Part shown: piece by piece, positions 22,201 to 32,100 of the stretch
How positions within the stretch are numbered: the first letter of the stretch is position 1
Layout: the number at the start of each line of letters is the position of its first letter
Origin: Trametes villosa
Lineage: Eukaryota > Basidiomycota > Agaricomycetes > Polyporales > Polyporaceae
DNA length: 64,000 bases
Direction of reading: 5' to 3'
Assembly: GCA_002964805.2 (NCBI GenBank)
Contig: PUDQ02000002.1
Coordinates: 1 to 64,000, forward strand
Translations under genes and position numbers: made by a program
Notes under the pieces: generated by a model
Told to the model about the DNA's origin: nothing
Databases searched by the model: none
Seen by the model: the letters and a program-made list of their open reading frames with translations, nothing else

Positions 22201-23052
22201 GAGGCGACTGGGTGAGCTATCGGGACTGTACGACACCGCATGTGTATCTAACATACGCCTCAAGCCTGCGAATGACAGTCTGCCTACAACGGATTTCAGT
22301 AGACGAATTTGCAGGTCGTCTACAGAGAAACGCCCATCGTTCTTCTCCGTAGCGGGGTAAGACTTCTGGAAGCGGATGCACGAAGTCCCTGCCTCCTCCG
22401 TCCGACGTTCACATGCGCCGGTAACAATATGCGCGAAAATAGAGGAGCTCAGTTCATGCTCTCGCAATCCTGAACTGTCGAGACCATGGTCATGAGCGAT
22501 AGAGCGCAGTCGCTCCATTCCTACTTTATCCAAGTCGTCCAGAAGATCGCATACCTCACATGGGTCCACGGAGGCTATCGGAGCACTTATTCCGGACATA
22601 GCGGAGCGCACACATTGTACTACCGCCTCATAGGCGACCTCAACGCTGACCGGCAGTTCGACACCGAGCAAGGCGCACAGACGCTCTAGTACTGCGCGCG
22701 GGCACTGATTCAAACGAGACTCGATACCACCATGCAGCTGACTCCGAAGTACGTCAGGACTATCGGTAGTACCTGCCACCTGAATACATCCTACCCGCTC
22801 TTGCCGGACGGAATACAAGGCACACTCACCAGATAGCAAATGTTGAGCCAACGAGCTCTGGAGAGTCCCAGCGTCACCGGCACTGATGCCATGAGACGCG
22901 CACACGCTACGCACGAGAGCCAAGGACGCATCCACAGAGAACACGCTCTGGGAAGGTAGCATAGGAGCGACGATGCCCACAGCATACGCAATATTATGGG
23001 GCATGCCTGCCGCGAAATCGATATTATGCGGCATCTCTGCCCTGCGCGGCAT
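16225..23052 (-). CDS. Helitron replicase/helicase (RepHel)
   Basis: About 2,275 aa from the first in-frame ATG (23052); the frame stays open to 23226 without another ATG. The protein nicks and strand-transfers single DNA strands and unwinds DNA for rolling-circle transposition. Approximate domain order: SAP-like helical segments (residues 150-300, inferred), a Cys-rich block and DUF6570-like region (LALANRNYLGPVPPEL near 460), a Helitron-like N domain, the HUH motif GTLHCHMMVWL near 985, the two-tyrosine motif YYVTDYITK near 1165, an acidic linker, then a PIF1-type SF1B helicase with Walker A GGFGGTGKSR near 1760, Walker B LLIDEISMVG, and LSRATSLSG near 2177. All key residues are present and there are no stops. 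No endonuclease domain is visible, so it is a canonical Helitron rather than a Helentron. An upstream spliced exon is possible. Confidence 0.93.
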   Translation of the reverse strand: MPRRAEMPHNIDFAAGMPHNIAYAVGIVAPMLPSQSVFSVDASLALVRSVCASHGISAGDAGTLQSSLAQHLLSGECALYSVRQERVGCIQVAGTTDSPDVLRSQLHGGIESRLNQCPRAVLERLCALLGVELPVSVEVAYEAVVQCVRSAMSGISAPIASVDPCEVCDLLDDLDKVGMERLRSIAHDHGLDSSGLREHELSSSIFAHIVTGACERRTEEAGTSCIRFQKSYPATEKNDGRFSVDDLQIRLLKSVVGRLSFAGLRRMLDTHAVSYSPDSSPSRLRRVLKAHITSLERGKGVDRPRRRQPPRSASAERRHWHRKKHSAAARRAEMLRSVRAKWPTSLPPGLKDKLIRAFRLETSSEALRRFVCGCCGASSPASEKSTVPFDKLPIDLLRCPADIVERAKGQLPFPCLDDPRLPEDILLNPAGLQRSESGEVVAVESCKECARYLNKGSLPPLALANRNYLGPVPPELRGLTFLEEQIIARARGKAYIVHLREDRDRKRKKDGHRKDDNDSHSRRPNLQRGFQGHIIVLPQRPERLDAVLPPTVSEIITPICVIFVGSKAPTKEWLKENAAPLGVRRDKLRAALNWLKTNNPLYADISIDEGRLNALPENDILPLHVEHVLPSLAEEATTSRYDATDTPEAAEPASDATDNSACATDTVVPDPELHFSSRDTAHNEVEFQRVVITDVDGRAPAHELRAAAVRHIKEKGGGYLEVPHGPRPLNEFCNPNLFPMLYPTLFPYGIGGCEDDQRKEPVSFKRHIKHLLHLADRRFQEHYAFIFIAFNILQRRAVLLHSSLKVRKAHFPEFATNFVAVSEDALARVCGRIAETGVLRAEDADERRVLQLMQEVQLVTRSVPGSSAARVKMRNEIRALMLSKGMPNFFITINPADVYNPVVRFLAGENIDVDNILPEQPHNHWQQSLLVAKNPALGAEFFNTYMRAFISTLLAYDPKHENLEGGILGVVKAYYGCVEAQGRGTLHCHMMVWLEGGMNPTALKERLTGADGVEFGQRLVAFLDDTIANTLPSGEGECPIEYNKKGVPSKKPLTHRGFELCPEADQEGIHQQRLRDVRQLVACCQYHEHTATCYKYCKEGEEPACRFELEAENSVAESTVDYATGELTLRHLDGLINNFNSTILEAMRCNMDIKFIGTGEDAKAIIYYVTDYITKSQLKTHVAYTSLALGVKKALEFHPNLEDEDIVVRAKRTLNKCAFSLLANQELSAPQVMSYLLDYEDHFTSDEFANLYWPAFERYLDSLHPSPECRYDFLTPQSQADAVTEMDVLANVAQSDAGTTALPTDNDIEDVGGEDSSSHECDHPQDISVDEDDEPEDPENDDSVAFTTDPRGRVIPLGDQLSDYVYRGEELQRISVWDFIAQTKKVMLVRKAVDVEAEREGVSDSSSEQDSDCDYEDRGQSSAEPVPDTGELTDLLTYDGRRVMLIPFLDEHCESSKKGLRVLRQSLRHVPVPIGPRLPRKDRENEYARYCRLMLMFFVPWREVADLKRVDETWQDAFVRQRDSLKPEYLEVMDNMQITHECKDSRDDHMRDREKRRKLRAVRTSSARTDRVPAFNDLENDVSQEDMLDHLQSVDVARDGRKLQATARVLDCLTTAERCQLFRGHGTKVSQQSSVGQTTDVDQASSTERTLESHWKTEYELRRTRWKQNLLSQGTTSTTTRTQVEEGTDAPAAVIRTQDSLSEGEPSIRIAEPIFPSRPILVDIPAHIRQWRLNSEQARAFTIIAEHSMDSRPDPLRMYLGGFGGTGKSRVIQALTAYFEAKNEVRRLRLASYTGIAARNIRGVTLHSALSLDQRKAGRTVGNKTRGDLASMWEGVDYLLIDEISMVGCKLLAQISEALCDAKGNTNPFGGMSVIVAGDFAQLPPVGETRLYAWINTESRGSSARNSGQLIVAGKLLWLSFTTVVMLHQIMRQHGPENTAFVELLARLRVGQCTAEDYELLQSRVLDNNPNVLNEEGWDDAPLIVYDNAAKDALNVKAAEAFAHNTGRELHWYYAVDRHRGKCITDEALQTHLTSLHSGQTNQRLGRIPLVLGMPVIICQNFDVSGGIVNGSIGTLTHIRYRTDVATGHRLLTSCVVRLSNILGESMTGLDGDQYPVLEDTVDMTFVHPHSGKRLTIKRTQVPIQPAFALTSHKSQGQTFERVIIDLESCRGSEAPYVMLSRATSLSGVIILRPFALARITCRASQDFRRETSRLQQLALQTIVDRTETDPSVARRAREQLNDSQKDVSASLPTTQSPKKRKYASSSMPSKRRKT

Positions 23053-23180
23053 TTCTGCCGTGGCCACCTTGTATATACTCCCGAGGCCATGGGAGGACGA
23101 TGCATGACTCCCATCGTCAGAAGAGGACTCAGTGCGCAACGCCGCTGAGCCGCCAGCGAGATATATGCCGTCTTGATCAC

Positions 23181-23600
23181 CTAAACGTCGAGTGTGAGCG
23201 CCGGGCGAGATGAAAAAGACAAGCACGTACGCGGAGTCGAGACAGGAGATGCGTCCCAGCTGTAGCCGACTGGGAAACGAACGTCGCGAGGTGGATCACG
23301 GACGAACGAGGGGCCCAAGGCGACGCCGGTGGCGGTGATCCAGTCCAAGCCAAGTAGCACGTCATGATCTCGAATGTAGGAGATGACGATAGGCTGAGAA
23401 GACGTGTAGTACCCAGAAGAGGTGGGGACGCGCAGTATTGCGCGAGAGGATATGACGATCTTGCTATTCTCGGTGGTGATAGTGCGAGGGAGGTTCGACG
23501 CCAGGGCAAACTGAGTGGAGATAGCTGAGCGAGGGAGAGAGCTGTCGAGCAGGACGGAGACGGTGTGCCCGTCGTATGAGCCGCACACACTGAGCACCAT
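23181..23600 (-). CDS. Retropepsin-like small protein in the Helitron leader
   Basis: About 139 aa from the ATG at 23600. The layout is that of a single-domain retropepsin: GHTVSVLLDSSLPRSAIS, where the catalytic D-S/T-G would lie, and later DHDVLLGLDWITATG, the usual hydrophobic-hydrophobic-G-x-DW element. The catalytic glycine position reads Ser (DSS), so activity is doubtful; it may be a structural or binding relic. The end overlaps the upstream open part of the replicase frame (up to 23226) in another frame, so a splice joining the two is conceivable. It lies between the leader repeat and the replicase, inside the inferred element. Confidence 0.6.
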   Translation of the reverse strand: MVLSVCGSYDGHTVSVLLDSSLPRSAISTQFALASNLPRTITTENSKIVISSRAILRVPTSSGYYTSSQPIVISYIRDHDVLLGLDWITATGVALGPSFVRDPPRDVRFPVGYSWDASPVSTPRTCLSFSSRPALTLDV

Positions 23601-23819
23601 GGCGAAGGAGAGGCGCGAGCAGACAGGGGTGCGCGATGCTCGTTGTGGTCGAGAGTCAAGAAACAAGGCCCGGGCGACGGACAAGAGACAGAGGGCGTGG
23701 GAAGGTCACGTGAAAATCCGCGTGACTTGGACCAAAATCTGATGGGTAGTCGAGAGCCCGCAAAGACCCACTACCGTTACCGGTAGCGGGAATACGAACT
23801 GTAATGTGTTGCGCAATGT

Positions 23820-23903
23820 ACATCGAGTCACTGTCTGCGTGTCTCAAACGCACCCCGGTGCACCGGTGGCGGGCTATGCCGCTCGTCGGCGCTACAGAGT
23901 TAT
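23820..23903. repeat. 84-nt segment also found at the palindrome centre
   Basis: Identical to 5588-5671, in the same orientation. It lies 220 bp upstream of the retropepsin-like start codon and probably includes the Helitron's 5' terminus. An inverted hairpin CTACCG-TTAC-CGGTAG sits just inside it at about 23,772-23,787. Confidence 0.93.
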
Positions 23904-24789
23904 AGTGCGAGGCGGTGGACTTTGCAGGAGGTGGGGGTTCGGCTTTTTCCGCGTCATGTGACCATCAAGCGCTCGTGTATACGCGTCGCGTTAGGGCGCG
24001 TGTCGCCTGCTCCGCTGCGTGTGCGTCGCGACTTCCTCCTCCCTGCCACCGCGCGGGGCCTCGCGGTGGGCTTATGTATTTACAGGAAATATGAGACAAC
24101 AATTCTTCCACTTTACTTGGAGCTGCCGCCTGCAGGAATTCCGGTTAGACGGCACTTGTAAGTCCCTATATGTCAGTATTGGCCTTGTCACGATCCCGCC
24201 AGCCCGTGTTGCGGGAAAAACCGCCCATTTCGCCGTGTACAAGCTGCTTCTACACATACTCAGAAAGGGCCTCAACCCAGTGGAATGCATCAGCGCGCAG
24301 TTCAAATTAGGAATCGCGGTGCGGTATGTGAATGTTTGTCCCTCACTGGTTCAAACTGCGAGTTAGCAAAGGGCTTCGAGTACCATAAAATATGGTCGTG
24401 TCTCACTTGTACATCATGAAAAGCTCCTAGCATTGAGAAGGCCGTGATAAACCAGCAGGCTGGTGCTCCATATACTATGTCGTATGTGAGGTCGGGCCGA
24501 GTCGAGGAAGTGTTTTATTGCCTTATTTGCTGTAACGATGGTCTAGTATGTATGTTTATTGACCAAAAGTATGGTATCTATGATGATTACGGAGGGCGTT
24601 CGGTGGAATACCGTACAGATTTCCCCTCCTGAGGCTTCATTTGCCATGCTCGGCAAAGTCCGAAGACGAGTGAGAGACCCACGCATGAGCGTCTATTGCC
24701 TAATCGGGACGAAGACCACCTCCTGCAAAACTGCCGCGCCTTGATGCAGACTGTATAGGTAGATCGACTGTCATCTACCCTACAGTCAG
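23904..24789. other. Unannotated stretch after the Helitron
   Basis: Short frames only; none has a family motif or a consistent exon structure. I see nothing here that I can name. Confidence 0.4.
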
Positions 24790-25930
24790 CCACGGAGACT
24801 AGCCACATACGTCGGTGTGACGTTCTCCTCGACGGAGCGAGACATCTTCGCAGACTTATACCGCAGGAAAGCCCTCGCCGCGCAACGTCTGTCAAACGCC
24901 GCGTACTCGCTCGAGAGCTACATGGGGCCGCTGCCCACCCCGATGGCCTGCGACCTCTATCGGGCGAGCGTCGATCCGCACTTAACCTTCGGCTGCGAAG
25001 TTGCGCTGGATGTCTCCGCCGCGAACGTCAGTCAGCTCGAACGGATACAGCACGCGTTCCTCCGTAGGACCCTCGGACTGGGCTCATTCTGCCAACTCCC
25101 CCCGCTCTTCACGGAGAATATGGCCGATCCGGTATCGGCGCGTGCTCCTCGCCCTCACCTACCTGCAGTACCTCCTCCACGACCGGCCAACATGCCCCTT
25201 CGCAGCGTTATGCACGGCCTGGGAGCTCGCGACGCGGGCGGCCCGCGGGGCGGGGGAGTCACACACGTCTTGGTCACGGTGGGGAGACCTGCACCACACG
25301 CTGGCCAACCTCCCAGTGCCCGTGAGCCTGTCTATGACCCAGTTCCCGACGGAGGATAGTGTAGCGGACGTCATCGCCGCCCTCTCCAAATCCTTGGCTG
25401 AACATCTGCGGACAACAATGCTGGCATCGGAACGGCTGCCCCTCCTGCGCACCCGGACCCTGCGGTTGGACACCTGGGAGCTCGCCGACGTCTGCGCGAA
25501 GCGCCCGTATCTAGCCCTACCACGACGCCGCTAGCGCGAGGCGGTCATCCGCCTAGTATGCTCGGAGCACCCGCTCGCGATCGAAGCGCTACGACGAACG
25601 CGTCCAAGCCCCGTACCTCGTGATCGGCGCGTATGTCACTTCTGCCGACGCCGAGGGGCAATAGAGGACGAGAGGCACGTCCTCCTGGAGTGCGATGCGG
25701 AGCCTCTGGTGACACTGCTGGACCCGTTCCTCGACGAATCGCGCGCCCTTATCCCCGCCATCCAACGTATGTCCGAGCGGATGCCGACCTCTGCGCTCCT
25801 GGACGTGTTCCTCGGAAGGGAGAAAGTTCTCCCCGCGTTCGCTACGTACGTGGCGGACGTCTTCGACCTCTGCGCCGCGGAGCCACCCCTACTCGTCGAT
25901 GACGAGACTTTTGCCGCACTGGACCCTTGA
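24790..25930 (+). pseudogene. C-terminal fragment of a non-LTR retrotransposon ORF2
   Basis: The reading YVGVTFSSTERDIFADLY... RVDPHLTFGCEVALD-like, LERIQHAFLRRTLGLGS and then PIRYRRVLLALTYLQYLL follows the thumb and post-RT part of fungal jockey/Tad-like reverse transcriptases. It ends in a CCHC-type knuckle (CHFCRRRGAIEDERHVLLEC) at about 25,625-25,695. It is broken by a frameshift near 25,120 and an in-frame TAG at about 25,532, and the catalytic RT core is missing. A dead 5'-truncated insertion, as is usual for LINEs. Confidence 0.75.
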
Positions 25931-27875
25931 CGGTCGGTGCCTGTTGCGACCATCCGTAGGATGATGTGAACACCGAACCTTGCTGGACAACGGTGCGTGC
26001 CCTCGGCCCTAATGGGGACAATGTCAGTGAACTGACCCGGGGTATTACAGATAGGTACCCGTGCATAGGGTACTGAATGTGGCGCATGGCCGTTCTCCTG
26101 CTCGCGGAGTGTGTAATGGACTTCCTGTATCAGACTGTCGAGCACTTTTCATCTGGTGTCGTGTGGGTTACGATGGCTTGGCGGCGACGACTGCTAGCCC
26201 TCTCCTTACAGGTTTTTGAAAATTTTCCTGGGGTTTCCACACGATGCCTGCGCCTCGAGCGCCGAGGTGAAGAGTCTCTAAGTATGGGCGGGAGGTATAT
26301 TACATGCCGAGCTATAGAGCCAGGCAAGCGGAAGTGGGAGCATTATCTACGCGGGTGCTCGTGGTTATTTAAGTAGCTACGTAGACTTAGTTAGATCTTG
26401 TAGCACTTTGCAAATAGACCAAACCGTCCCCCCCCCCCGGTGTATTGGCCGGCGTGGCCTGGGCAGACGACACGCCTGCGTCCGTGCCCGTGCCCGATGT
26501 GGTCTCGCAGCCAAGCGGCATTACGCAGACGGTATCTCTGAAAATGCGCGCACGTCCGACGGGTGAGTATCACATTCCGTCGCGTCCACTTGTTCCGGCG
26601 CGCTATCGATTATGCCGGAACTCATTTTCTGAGGTGCCGCCCGGTGTCGCATGTCGTCTCAATCCACGAACAGATCAGCATAGCTGTCGGCGTGAAGCCT
26701 ACCTCCGCGTACACGGGAGCAACCTAACCCTGAAAGTATGCACTCCAGTACCGGCGCCGTCGCGAGCTACGCTCAGCGAGGAATGGTATGGCAGGTCCGT
26801 CCGCGCTGGCTTCTTGCTAACCCCGCGCGTCTTGCAGGACTCGTCGAGAAGTCAGCCGTTTTGCAGGCCCATACACCTCTCCTCTGACATTCTACAGTCC
26901 AGCACCCAGGCCGCTGCGCTCAGTTGGGGTGGCGGAGCTCCTCCGGCTCGGTACTCGAAGGCGATGACAATGGGAGCCCGTCTGATTACGAGGTCATTGA
27001 GATGTCCCTGCAGCCGCTTGAGTGCGCACGGTGCGAATGTCCTATCTCGAGCCGGTTCGCGTGCCCGGTGTTAGTACCTTTGCATGACTTTTACCCTGTC
27101 GGTGAGCGCCGCGTGCGTGCACCTAGTGTCTGACGCAAAGCTATCCGGCTTCGGTTATGGACGCACTGTGCTGCAGCCCGTGACTCGAGGTGTGTCGGCG
27201 TTGCGCAAATACACTGCCCACAGGTGCGGTACAGCCGGTCTGGCCAGCACGGACATGAGAGCGCGAGGTCCGGCCGTCGCTCAGCCTGCACATATTTCAG
27301 CGCCCCGGATATTGGTCCAGATTGCACGCGGGCGAGCTCCGAGCAGCGCCGTCTGCACGCCCAGGATCGTGCGCCGCCTGCGCAAGCGCGAGGTGTGCCC
27401 TTCGTCGTGCGGGACTGTGCCGACGCGTGTGAGTGGCGCGTGTCCGCGTCTGCCGGCGGCGGCGTGGGTGCGCGGTATGGACGCTGGATTCAGCTCCCTC
27501 TCGCGCTGGGAGCATGGCGGTGGCAGGGAGGTGGGGAGGAGAGTTCGCGTGCTGGTCCTTGCCGTGAGTACTCGATCAGACGTGCTTCTTGAGGTGGGCG
27601 ATTTCTTGGCGTTCAGAGGCTTCGTCATATGCTTGTGAGCGTGCGAGTGAGGTCACTGTGTGCAAGAGTGCAGGTGGGTCGGCGTAAATGCGGTGTGTGT
27701 CAAAATTGTGAGAATTGGGAACGGATCGGCCGGCGCTCGTACCATACGCCGCCGTGCAGGACATATTGTCGTGCTGTTGAGCTTGTGAATATCCTACCGC
27801 CATGCGGAGGGCTTCTGCTCGGAAAGCAAGCCAGAGTGGTACTCGGAGTTTCCCCGAACTGGGGTAGCATTGGTT
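25931..27875. other. Unannotated stretch
   Basis: Several frames of 100-200 codons exist on both strands (for example 26,445-27,074 plus), but none shows a known motif or a conserved exon pattern. A run of 12-13 C lies at about 26,430. I cannot support a gene here. Confidence 0.35.
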
Positions 27876-28874
27876 CATCAGCATTTCGTCACTTCTACTT
27901 GGGGGACCCTCCAAGGCACTCAAGTCACCTGAAGGCACTCAAGTACTCACCTTGTGAAGTAGAGCCTCTACTTCAGAAGACCAGTCCGTTTACTTCTGAA
28001 GGCAGCCCCCGACTTGTGAAGGCGTTCAAGGCCGCTGAAGTCCCCATTCAAGTCCGGTCAAAGCCTTTTATTGTAGCATTAAAATGTGATATTATCCGGG
28101 AACAATGCATTAAAAACCATACCACATGAGCACCGCAATCTACCAGGGATGCTGATCGGACCTGAGGAAATGTTGCCCATGACCATGATTGAACTCGCGA
28201 CCCGCACAATTTTACACTTTACAGACTATACTATAAGACGAACTAAACCACTACACCAACAGATCTTGACATTGACACTGTCCACCCGGTATACATTACG
28301 TTCTCTCTGGGCTGAGGCCGGCAGACAATCAATGTGTATCGGCTACGCAGCTACGAGTGCAGCACACCTAGTGGTTCGTGAGTGAACGGTTTATGACTGG
28401 TGTTATTTGCACGCAATGAAGTGGCTAACAATGACCCAAAAAGCCAGCTCTGACCCGTGCAAGGTATGTTTGTCTAAGCATCAGCACTCTCCTCACCTCA
28501 TGTTTGCTATAGGCTGCTTTATCTTATAACTGCTCTCAAGACACACTCCAACACGGAACAATGACAGTGCATGCCTCCCATAGTATTCAAAAAAAAATTG
28601 TCAATGTGTCTTGTGACTCGCAAATGTACTAAGTCCAGATGTGGCTCAAGTAGCTGAAGGCCTTGAAGCCACTCAAGTAGGCTGAAGTCGCCGACTTTGG
28701 GCTAAGTAGCCCGACTTTGGGCCAAGTAGCCTGACTTCACCAAGTACAGTGTCTTGGGCTCAAGTCCAGCAACTTGGGCAAAGACGAGCTACTTGGTCTC
28801 AAGTTGCCGGACTTGGGCGAAGACGGGCTACTTGGGGCCAAGTACGTCCCCAAGTAGGTGACATTTTGCTGATG
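27876..28874. mobile_element. Non-autonomous inverted-repeat element rich in CAAGT/ACTTG
   Basis: The ends are imperfect inverted repeats: left CATCAGCATTTCGTCACTT (27876 on) against right, reverse-complemented, CATCAGCAAAATGTCACCTA (28874 back), both followed by TACTTGGGG. Just inside each end (27,890-28,060 and 28,620-28,860) the pentamer CAAGT and its complement ACTTG recur many times in both orientations, typical of subterminal transposase-binding repeats. The interior has no transposase frame. Weaker similarity continues outward (about 27,850 and 28,925), so the true ends may be a little further out. Confidence 0.65.
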
Positions 28875-29187
28875 TATTATCTTCGACCAATCTTACTGGC
28901 AGCATCCCCCAGTGAACACCATTGAATCGACGCCTTGATACTGCAAATATTATCCTGAGTTGGCGGTGTAGTAGTGGGATCATGCCAGCTGTGGGACCGT
29001 GCGTGGGAGCCTTGAGCCCGAGTCTGGGAGAGAGAGAGAACTTATTTGGTCAGCACACGGTCCTTAACGAACGCGAGGGATTTCCTGGTCAGAGTCGTTA
29101 CGACTCCTCCAACTTGTCCTGCTCTGTACTGTACAGATCCACCCGACATTCGTCTCCACTACTACACCTTAATCATCACTTCGGAGT
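28875..29187. other. Upstream region of the RBR gene
   Basis: No gene. It lies between the inverted-repeat element and the RBR start codon and presumably holds the promoter, including a pyrimidine-rich tract near 29,105-29,165. Confidence 0.4.
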
Positions 29188-32100
29188 ATGTCATCGCCAA
29201 GACCTCCTCTTCAAAGTGAAAGGCCCGAGCCGGAAAACCTCGACGCGCTTCGATTGAGTAGGGTAGACGAATTAGATCCACGACCAAGTAGGGTGAGTAG
29301 TGTCCTGGCGTATTATTGGAGTGAGGCACAGCTGATCCATCGCTGCGCCTCTGACAGAGATCTAAAGAAGTGTGCAAGATGTTTCAGAAGGGTAAATGTG
29401 CCTACGGCGATAGATGCTTCAAGACACACATATTTCTCTTACCTCAAGCATGCATCACGCAATTGCTCCCTCCGGCTCCTAAGCCGGTAAAACGGAAGGT
29501 AAGCCTAAGAAACAATGCCAATTCTCCTCTCTCATGCAACTGCCACAACTCAAGGTCCCTGCTACTGTTCAGTACACTGTAAGTTTAACGCCCTCCAAAG
29601 CTGGTACAGAGCTGACGTGTGCCCTTTGATTACAGGCGCCCGATGGATCCGTACGCGAGCGCGAAGTCTGTAAGATGGATGCTATAGGCCTCTGCCACAA
29701 AGGCATATCCTGCCACTACGCCCATATTTCCGAGTACGAGTGCGAAGGCGAAGGTGCAGGGAAAACAGTGGCAGAAGGAGGGGGTGAACCGTCTTTGCGC
29801 AAGGTGGTGTCTCCGCCAGAAGCATTTGACCAGCCTAGGGGGAAGGTACGCACTCGCACCTCATTGCAAGCTCATGCAGCTAATCCTTCATATATTGCTG
29901 GTCATATCTCAGGGGAAGCACCGCGCTGAGAGTAGACCCCCTTGTGCTCCTAACGGCTCTGCAGCGCAGCCGAAGTTCATTCCTGGGCTGGAGGCCCTTC
30001 GGAACACCGAGGGCAATAGCGCTAATGCAACTGATACCTCTGCAGTACGCATCTGTTTGCACTGCAAATGCTGTATTATACTCATGTGCATGCAGCTGAA
30101 TCCGGGTAACGTGGAAGCTGTGCACCTCCTCTCCTGGCCTAAGACTGTCTGCTTCGACTTCCTGAGAGGGCGGTGCCGACGTCGTGTATGTCGCTATTCT
30201 CATGACTTCGGCAACCAGCAGATGTACCCGTTTCCAGAAGAGGTATGTAGTATTGACTCGGGTTTGCTGGCTTTTGCTCAAGGTTTAGTAACTTAGCATG
30301 ATCTCAATACTATTCTACAAGCACCCCTTCCATTTCAACCGGATCTAATTTCTACAAGACCTCCTGGCGGTTACCTACTGCCTCCATCAAGGTCATTGTA
30401 CGACAGTAGCAGCGTATACCCCATCGTTGGCCCTCGCGCAGGACCTTCCGACCAGCGCCGGGCTCCTGACTTTCCACCGGGGCTGGGCCTAGAGATGGTG
30501 AGCCTAACGCGGTGCCTCGCTTCCCAGGAAAAGACGTTGAATTGTTTGGTCCAGCAGCTCGCCCTGAAGGCACCGCTGTCTTCGCAATCGTGGGTCCCCT
30601 TGGAATCGGTCACCCATACCGTCTTCGACTACACCGAGGTCACTTTCGGCTCCGGCTTTGCTATCTCGCGGATTGTCACTGGGTTCGAGCATCGCCAGGT
30701 TGTTCTGGGGGGCGTCCCGGCTTCCATCGCACTTGCATCTGTCTCGGAAGCGCTAGCTGTCTTCGGCACAGCAACCGCCATCGTTGCTGTTGACTCAGAT
30801 GCGAAGACAGGGATGACGACCTACAAGGTGACCTTTGGGAGCGGTGAGTCTGCTGCCCAAGCGATCACTGCCTTAGACGGAAAGAAGTTCCTTGGTGGGG
30901 AGGTCTCGGTCCAACTTGTGCGGAAGACGTCGAACGTTCTCGGAGGGGCCACATTGGTGGACAGCGACGTGCTCTTCGAGTTGCCTGGGCCCTGGCAGGT
31001 TGGGTATGTCGGTTATCCTACGAAGGAGCTAGCGCAGAAGGCCATCGCTCTCGCGAAAACTACGAAGACGGGTGTCTCCGAGGTTGTAGCGGAGCCGTTC
31101 CAAGGAATCCCGAACGTGGGGGTGCACAACGTCCGCTTCTTCAATATACCCCCTACCTTCACAATCGCCGACCTCAAGAAACACTTTGTAGACCCTATCG
31201 ACGAGGAGAAGGACTGGAGGTGTGGCGAGAAGAAGGGCGGACGGGTAGAGCCCGTGATGGAGAAGTTCGACAGCGCAATGCTGCAGCGCGCCAAGTACAG
31301 CTCGCTCCAAGCCGCCTTCCAGGGGTTGCAGAGGATGCTTGAGCAGTACGACGAAGACGTCACGATCAACGCCTTACCTCCACCGTATCGCAAGTTCGTC
31401 CGAGTCTGGGCCCACTTCTCCGATCCGCACACCGCTGCCGCTGCTTGCAAGAACTTACACCGGTACTGCCCGCGCTTCGTAGGCAAGGGGAGAATTTTCG
31501 CATATCACGTCAAAACCCTTCAATATTCGCTACCCGCTGCCATTTTCGACGTCCTTGTCTACGACATCAACCTCCTCCGCTCTTACCTCCGCGACGACGA
31601 CAACACCACCATCTCCGTACTCGACAGGAGAGCGTCACACAGTACCACTGCGCCAGTAGTCGTCAAGCTGGTCTCGCAGAACATGGCAGCCCTCACCAAG
31701 GCCAAAGCCTCCTTCGATCGCCTCCTTCGTGGCCAAAAGGTCTCGGACAACGGCCAGATTGTGTGGAGTGACTTCTTCGCCGGTAGGGCTGGTGAAGCCT
31801 TCCTACGTGAGCTCGAGGAGGAGAACCCCAAGGTGAAGATCAGCAGCGACCCGCGCCGGCGCACCCTGACGCTCTTCGGCGTCCTCTACCAGCGAGAACA
31901 TGTGCGGAACCAGATCATCCTCCGAGTCCAGGTTCTGAACTCTCAGACGCTCCACCGCTATCCCGTTGACCGCCATCTCGCCGCCGTCTCATTGAGCGCC
32001 GATTTCATCAAGCTGCAGCAGGACATAGGGTGTGAGAACGTATGGGTGGACTTTCAAAACCAGGAGCTTGTTGTCCGCGGCGATGAGGACGCGCAGAAGG

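Larger units (their letters stand above)
16147..23903 (-). mobile_element. Near-complete Helitron (rolling-circle transposon)
   Basis: The element reads on the minus strand. Its 3' end is textbook: a GC-rich hairpin (16164-16179), 13 nt, then CTAA (16150-16147) followed by T. The replicase frame is uninterrupted. The 5' end is less certain. I place it near 23,903 because the copy of this leader in the palindrome spacer stops at that base; the sequence there (ATAACTCTG on the minus strand) does not begin with the canonical TC directly after an A. The element would be about 7.76 kb and carries the replicase plus a small retropepsin-like frame. The open replicase and intact 3' end suggest recent activity. 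Confidence 0.75.

Noticed and set aside
26445..27640. Long plus- and minus-strand frames as a hypothetical gene
   Set aside because: No recognisable motif, no consistent splice signals, and frames of similar length occur on both strands.
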